Below, in pieces: positions 21,816 through 21,826 of a DNA stretch of 21,826 bases. The notes below the pieces were generated by a model. That model saw only the letters and a program-made list of their open reading frames with translations, made no database searches and was not told where the DNA came from. The first letter of the stretch is position 1, and the number at the start of each line of letters is the position of its first letter. Origin of the DNA: CALWRM01 sp050309765 (GTDB lineage: Bacteria; Bacillota; Clostridia; Christensenellales; UBA1750); the NCBI GenBank assembly GCA_050309765.1, contig JBNRMU010000176.1, positions 1 through 21,826 on the forward strand, given 5' to 3'. The position numbers were made by a program, and so were the translations under genes.

Positions 21816-21826
21816 TTCCGTAAATA

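Overview
The window reads as chromosomal DNA of an anaerobic, fairly GC-rich clostridial Firmicute, probably a gut organism. Supporting signs are strong AGGAGG-type ribosome binding sites, consensus TTGACA/TATAAT promoters, a CIRCE heat-shock operator, a glycyl radical enzyme with its activase, and ferredoxin-type redox enzymes. I cannot name a genus. The right two thirds (from about 7.1 kb) is GC-rich core-like sequence. The left 7 kb and the block at 9.8-11.5 kb are more AT-rich and look acquired.

Left region, 1-7074 (probable genomic island or end of an integrative element). A ParB-like gene runs off the left edge on the minus strand and is split by a frameshift. Divergent from it, behind a perfect consensus promoter, is a four-gene plus-strand series: an unrecognised protein (832-1596), an XRE-HTH/ImmA-type metallopeptidase regulator (1730-2896), a double zinc-ribbon protein (2893-3354) and an unrecognised 281-residue protein (3354-4199). 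The last three genes overlap. This resembles a regulated toxin or defence cassette, but I cannot match it to a named system. A repeat-rich non-coding stretch follows, with two 30-base direct repeats, a long hairpin and a deleted tRNA-Ala-like sequence. After that comes an excisionase-like gene interrupted by two in-frame TAG codons, then an AAA ATPase with a DUF4143-type tail. The island appears to end at 7030-7074, the 3' half of a tRNA-Thr(GGU) gene without its 5' half, which is the usual scar of integration into a tRNA gene.

Middle region, 7108-12300. A URO-D/MtaA-like protein with H-x-C...C metal ligands is followed 11 bases later by an L-cysteine desulfidase/serine dehydratase-alpha family protein. 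Next is an AT-rich two-gene insertion on the minus strand: a three-helix membrane protein with a coiled-coil tail, then a protein with a HEPN-type RNKIAH motif. This is a candidate two-gene defence or toxin module. An Hsp20 chaperone gene follows, with a CIRCE operator over its promoter.

Right region, 12300-21826. A glycyl radical enzyme and its activase form an operon. The enzyme has an atypical active-site context (GCHW instead of GCVE or GCC), so its substrate is open. Then come a CorA-type transporter, an aldo/keto reductase with two C-terminal [4Fe-4S] motifs, and a YqhD/BdhA-type iron- or zinc-dependent alcohol dehydrogenase. The two reductase genes read leftward from a promoter with a 19-base spacer and a centred dyad, divergent from a MerR regulator. 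This is a textbook MerR arrangement and suggests carbonyl- or aldehyde-responsive control. A conserved-looking protein of unknown function and a MATE efflux transporter close the window.
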